The position numbers and the translations under genes are program-made. DNA of 64,000 nucleotides from Azospirillum brasilense (GTDB lineage Bacteria; Pseudomonadota; Alphaproteobacteria; Azospirillales; Azospirillaceae). The DNA lies in assembly GCF_008365405.1 (NCBI RefSeq), contig NZ_QOKV01000013.1, positions 62,001 to 126,000 of the forward strand, read 5' to 3'. Below, one piece after another: positions 60,341 to 64,000 of this stretch (positions are counted from its first letter, which is position 1; every line of letters begins with the position of its first letter). Under the pieces are notes generated by a model. That model saw only the letters and a list, made by a program, of their open reading frames with translations. It did no database searches and was not told the origin of the DNA.

Positions 60341-63253
60341 TCACTCGCAGCGGCGTTCCGGGACGGAGTCGCGCATGGCGACGCCGCCACCCCGCGTGTG
60401 AGCCAGCATGCCGGTGACGCGGGCGACCAGCGCGGTCGTCTCGAAAGGCTTCTGAAGCACCTCGCAGCCCGGCTCCAGGATGCCGGTGCCGAGTGTGGCG
60501 TCGTAAGCGTAGCCGGTCATGAACAGCACCCCCAACTCGGGCCGCCGCTCATGCACCGCCTCGGCCAGCTGCCGCCCGTTCATGCCGGGAAGCCCGACGT
60601 CGGTGACCACCAGATCGGCGCGCAGGCCGCCGTCCAGCAGCTCCAGCGCCTCCGTCCCGTCCGACGCCTCGACGACGTCCAGCCCGGCGTCCTCCAGCGC
60701 CTGCACCGCGACCATGCGGACCAGCGCCTCGTCCTCCACGAGCAGCACGGTTCCGGCGGTGCCGTCCACCGCGCCGTCCACCGCGCTGTTGGTGGCGGGC
60801 GCCGCGGCGGCCCCCGGCAACAGGCCTGCGCCCTCCTCCCCGTCGCAACGCGGCAGGTAGAGGCGCACGGCGGTGCCCCGCCCGGCCTCGCTGTCGATGC
60901 GCACCAGCCCGTGGGACTGGCTGACGAAGCCATAGACCTGCGACAGCCCGAGCCCGGTCCCCTGCCCGATCGGCTTGGTGGTGAAGAAGGGGTCGAAGGC
61001 GCGCTTGATGATGTCGGGCGGCATGCCCATGCCGGTGTCGGCGACGGTCATGACCACATAATCGCCGGCAGCCGCGCCGGAGACGTCGCCCGCCACGTCG
61101 GCCTGTGTCAGATGGGCGTTGCCGGCGGTGATGGTGATGCGCCCGCCGTCCGGCATGGCGTCGCGGGCGTTCACCACCAGATTCAGCAGCGCGATCTCCA
61201 ACTGGTTGGAATCGCACCAGGCCGCCCAGACGTCCGGCGGACAGTCGGTTGCGATGGACACCTGTTCGCCCACCGTGCGGCGCAGCAGGTCCTCCATGCC
61301 CTGGACCAGCACGCAGGGCTTCGTCGCATCGGGGCGCAGCGGCTGCCGCCGGGCGAAGGCGAGAAGACGCTGCGTCAGCCCGGCGGCGCGGGTCGCCCCG
61401 ACCTTGGCGTGGGCGGCGTAGTCGCGCAGGTCCGCCCGCTCCGCCGTGTCCAGCCGGGACAGCAGCAGGTCCAGATTGCCGGAGATCGCCGTCAGCAAAT
61501 TGTTGAAATCGTGGGCGATGCCGCCGGTGAGCTGGCCCAGCGCGTCCATCTTCTGGGAATGGCGCAGGGCCTCCTCCGCCCGCTCGCGCTCCGCCTCGGC
61601 GCGCAGGCGGGCGGAGACGTCGACCACGGCGGCCATGGTGCGCAGGAAGCCGCCCCGCCCGTCCCGCTCGATCCGGGCGGAGACCAGCACGTCGGCGACC
61701 TCCCCCGACCGCTTGACCAGCCGGTAGGGCATATCCTGGAACGCGCCGAGCCGCAGCAACTCCGGCCAGCGGTGCTCCCGGTGTTCCCGCGCGACGTCCG
61801 GCGGCATGAAATCGGCGATGTTGCGGCCGATGACCTGCCCCCGCCCCTCATAGCCCATGAACTCCAGCCAGCGGTCGCTGACGCTCAGCAGCCGCCCTTC
61901 GGCATCCAGGGAGTGCAGAGGCACCGGCGTCTTGGCGTAGAGCGCGCTGAGGTCGGCCTGGGCGCGCTGCCGCTCCGCCACCTCGCCCAGCAGCCGGCGG
62001 TTGGCGGCCACCAACTCCGCCGTGCGCTCCGCCACCTGGCGTTCCAGATCCTCGCGGGCGTCGGCCTGGGCCGCACGGGCCTTCACCGCGTCGTCGATGT
62101 CGGTGCAGGTGCCGAACCAGCGGGTGATCCGTCCGTCCCCGTCGCGCAGCGGCACCGCCCGCCCGAGGAACCAGCGGTATCGGCCCTCCGCACCGCGCAG
62201 CCGGTACTCGACCTCATAGGAGCCACCGGACCGCACCGCGCCCGTCCACAGGGCGGCGGTCCGCGCCCGGTCGTCCGGATGGACCACCTCCATCCAGGCC
62301 GTGCCGGTCATCGCCTCCGGCCGGGTGCCGGTGTAGGCGAACCAATGCAGGTTGTAATAGTCGGGGAGGCCGTCCGGCGGGGCCGACCAGACGAGCTGCG
62401 GCATGCTTTCCGCGATGGCGCGGAACTTGGCCTCGCTGTCGCGCAGCGCGATTTCCGAGGCGCGGCGGTCGGTGATGTCGCGCACCACCACCGAATAGGC
62501 GGCCGGCGCGCCCGTGGCGTCGCGCGCCACGGTCAGCACGGTGGAGCCGAAGAAGCGCCGCCCGTCCCGGGCCGCGTGGATCCATTCGACTTCGCAGCGC
62601 TCCTTCCCCGCCACCCCGGCCAGCAGGCCGCGGATGTTCTCCGCGCCGCGTTCCTCCGGCGCGAAGAGCAGGGAGAGCGGATGGCCCAGCGCCTCCTCCT
62701 CGGTGTACCCGAAAAGGCGGCGGCTGCCCTCGTTCCACGAGGTGATGCGACCGCCCAGGTCCAGCGTGACGATGGCGTAGTCGCGGATGTCGTCGATGGC
62801 CTGCCGCAGCCGGCGCAGATTCTCCTCGGCCTGCCGCCGCTCGGCCAGGGTGCGGGCCTCAAGGATCGCCCGCTCCACCGCGGCGGGCAGATGGGCCAGC
62901 CGCTGCTTCAGCACATAGTCGCGGGCACCCATCTTCAGCGCCGATACCGCCGTCTCCTCCCCCATGCGGCCGGACAGGAACAGGAAGGGGGTTTCCGGAG
63001 CGCGGGCCTTGGCGATGCCCAGCGCCTCCAGCCCGTCGAAATCGGGCAGGGAGAAGTCGGCCAGGATCAGGTCGAAGCGCCGCCCGTCCACCGCCGCCTT
63101 GACCAGCGCCGTCTCGAAGGCCGCGCGGGTGTCCACGCGGGTCACGTCGCAGGAAATCCCCGCCTTGCGCAGGCGCGCGCAGGCCAGCTCGCAATCCAGC
63201 GGGCTGTCTTCCAGATGCAGGATGGTCACGGCGGCTGGCATTCCGGCGGGCAT
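60341..63253 (-). CDS. Hybrid sensor histidine kinase (REC-PAS-PAS-PAS-HisKA-ATPase-REC)
   Basis: 970 residues. An N-terminal receiver (HLEDSPLDCELA, LADFSLPDFDG), three PAS domains (about 155-275, 285-405, 440-560), a HisKA domain (QLTGGIAHDFNNLLTAISGN), an ATPase domain (NLVVNARDAMPDGG, VADTGMGMPPD, GTGLGLSQVYGF) and a C-terminal receiver (LLVEDEALVRM, VTDVGLPGMNG, QKPFE). Cytoplasmic. It starts 4 bases after the small response regulator upstream, forming one operon with the kinase cut by the window end. Confidence 0.92.
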   Translation of the reverse strand: MPAGMPAAVTILHLEDSPLDCELACARLRKAGISCDVTRVDTRAAFETALVKAAVDGRRFDLILADFSLPDFDGLEALGIAKARAPETPFLFLSGRMGEETAVSALKMGARDYVLKQRLAHLPAAVERAILEARTLAERRQAEENLRRLRQAIDDIRDYAIVTLDLGGRITSWNEGSRRLFGYTEEEALGHPLSLLFAPEERGAENIRGLLAGVAGKERCEVEWIHAARDGRRFFGSTVLTVARDATGAPAAYSVVVRDITDRRASEIALRDSEAKFRAIAESMPQLVWSAPPDGLPDYYNLHWFAYTGTRPEAMTGTAWMEVVHPDDRARTAALWTGAVRSGGSYEVEYRLRGAEGRYRWFLGRAVPLRDGDGRITRWFGTCTDIDDAVKARAAQADAREDLERQVAERTAELVAANRRLLGEVAERQRAQADLSALYAKTPVPLHSLDAEGRLLSVSDRWLEFMGYEGRGQVIGRNIADFMPPDVAREHREHRWPELLRLGAFQDMPYRLVKRSGEVADVLVSARIERDGRGGFLRTMAAVVDVSARLRAEAERERAEEALRHSQKMDALGQLTGGIAHDFNNLLTAISGNLDLLLSRLDTAERADLRDYAAHAKVGATRAAGLTQRLLAFARRQPLRPDATKPCVLVQGMEDLLRRTVGEQVSIATDCPPDVWAAWCDSNQLEIALLNLVVNARDAMPDGGRITITAGNAHLTQADVAGDVSGAAAGDYVVMTVADTGMGMPPDIIKRAFDPFFTTKPIGQGTGLGLSQVYGFVSQSHGLVRIDSEAGRGTAVRLYLPRCDGEEGAGLLPGAAAAPATNSAVDGAVDGTAGTVLLVEDEALVRMVAVQALEDAGLDVVEASDGTEALELLDGGLRADLVVTDVGLPGMNGRQLAEAVHERRPELGVLFMTGYAYDATLGTGILEPGCEVLQKPFETTALVARVTGMLAHTRGGGVAMRDSVPERRCE

Positions 63254-63257
63254 TCCT

Positions 63258-63740
63258 TCAGGCGCCTTTTCCCGCGGGCGGGGTTCCCGCCGGACGACGG
63301 GCGCAGCCGACCGGGGGTTCGTTCAGGATCGCCCAGAAGGCGCCCAGATCGCGGATCGCCTGGAAGAAGGCCCTGAAGTCCACCGGCTTCACCACGAAGG
63401 CGTTCACCCCCAGCTTGTAGCTGCGCACGAGGTCGCTTTCCTCGCGCGACGCGGTGAGCATCACGATGGGAACGTGCCGGGTCTCCGGATCGCTCTTCAC
63501 CCGCTCCAGCACCTCCAGCCCGTCGATCTTCGGCAGCTTGAGGTCGAGCAGGACGACGGCGGGAAGCTGGGTCGGCTGCCCCGTCTCCGGATCGCGGCGG
63601 GTCAGCATCCGCAGCGCCTCCTCACCGTCGCGGGCGACGATCACGTCGTTGGCAAGCTGGCATTTCTCCAGCGCCGCCAGGGTCAGCTCCAGGTCCCGCG
63701 GATTGTCTTCGACCAGCAGGATGGGTTTCAGGTCACTCAT
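63258..63740 (-). CDS. Single-domain response regulator (Rcp1-like)
   Basis: 160 residues. Acidic pocket VEDNPRDLEL, phosphoacceptor Asp in LLDLKLPKIDGL, Thr in VMLTAS and Lys in VVKPVDF are all intact. The length and PETGQPTQLPAVV insertion match the Rcp1-type regulators that partner phytochrome-like kinases. The first 16 bases of the gene are tandemly duplicated just before it (63725-63756), so an extra out-of-frame ATG precedes the true start. Confidence 0.92.
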   Translation of the reverse strand: MSDLKPILLVEDNPRDLELTLAALEKCQLANDVIVARDGEEALRMLTRRDPETGQPTQLPAVVLLDLKLPKIDGLEVLERVKSDPETRHVPIVMLTASREESDLVRSYKLGVNAFVVKPVDFRAFFQAIRDLGAFWAILNEPPVGCARRPAGTPPAGKGA

Positions 63741-63756
63741 GTTTCAGGTCACTCAT
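63725..63756. repeat. 16-base tandem duplication at a start codon
   Basis: Two perfect adjacent copies of GTTTCAGGTCACTCAT (plus strand). On the minus strand this doubles ATGAGTGACCTGAAAC: the downstream copy starts the response regulator, the upstream copy gives the kinase its terminal GAG TGA. Confidence 0.9.
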
Positions 63757-64000
63757 CGAGATCGCGCGGATCCGGTTTCGCCATCCCGGCTTTCGGCAGC
63801 GTGAAGTAGAAGATCGCTCCTTTGTCGAGCCGCCCGTCGGCCCAGGTCCGTCCGCCGTGGCGCTCCACGGCGCGGCGCACGTTGGCCAGGCCGATGCCGA
63901 TGCCTTCGAATTCCTCGTTGCGGTGCAGCCGCTGGAAGACCCCGAACAGCTTCTTCTCGTAGGCTTGGTTGAAGCCGACCCCGTTGTCCCTGACGAAGAA
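63749..64000 (-). CDS. Sensor histidine kinase, C-terminal fragment (5' end outside window)
   Basis: 83 residues of a kinase ATPase domain. G1 box VRDNGVGF, F box KLFGVFQRLHRNEEF, G2 box GIGIGLANVRRAVERHGG, and the end TWADGRLDKGAIFYFTLP. RLHRNEEFEGIGIGLA is the signature of bacteriophytochrome-like kinases that pair with Rcp1-type regulators, as here. The rest lies beyond the window. Confidence 0.9.
   Translation of the reverse strand, partial: FFVRDNGVGFNQAYEKKLFGVFQRLHRNEEFEGIGIGLANVRRAVERHGGRTWADGRLDKGAIFYFTLPKAGMAKPDPRDLDE

Overview
The window looks like chromosome of a high-GC alphaproteobacterium, most likely Azospirillum or a close Rhodospirillales relative. This is inference from overall character: very high GC, a polyhydroxybutyrate locus (phaR, phaC-like, phaA, phaB), a complete fructose PTS operon (fruBKA), many PAS/GGDEF/EAL and histidine-kinase proteins, and a TonB/FecIR iron system. 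No rRNA, phage, insertion sequence or CRISPR array was seen. One tRNA (Arg, CCG anticodon) is present.

Left part (1-16.5 kb): a minus-strand polyamine-type ABC importer ends in an agmatinase-family ureohydrolase and is read away from a LysR gene. A small membrane protein/XRE pair, cysE and a hypothetical gene follow. A stretch of decayed signalling genes lies at 8.7-10.2 kb. Next come an exported Fe/Mn superoxide dismutase, a lone CbiM-type permease behind a cobalamin riboswitch, a two-domain glycosyltransferase and a glutathionylspermidine-synthase-like ATP-grasp protein.

Middle (16.3-30.9 kb): the PHB locus has phaR facing away from an overlapping pair (a PhaE-like small protein and a PhaC-like synthase), then phaA and phaB. 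After a gap come an MFS/LysR group, a NUDIX hydrolase, an EAL protein, ychF, tonB, a copper-type TonB receptor and a DUF2946 protein.

Right part (31-64 kb): a chemosensory-like module (hybrid kinase, receiver-less CheB with a zinc tail, a free-standing copy of that tail, CheR-PAS) sits beside polA. It is followed by small membrane proteins, tRNA-Arg, a lysophospholipase-like lipoprotein behind an ABC ATPase, a zf-CHCC protein and a PAS-PAS-GGDEF-EAL protein. Then come a Fur-box-linked sigma/anti-sigma/receptor set, a TPR glycosyltransferase, a sensor kinase, fruBKA and a phytochrome-style kinase/response-regulator cluster cut by the window end.

Genes plausibly work together in four places: uptake plus hydrolysis of guanidino/polyamine compounds (1-4.7 kb), PHB synthesis under PhaR, copper and iron acquisition through TonB, and fructose import and phosphorylation. 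Start codons were chosen by Shine-Dalgarno placement and family fit where visible; all homology calls come from reading motifs, not from database searches.
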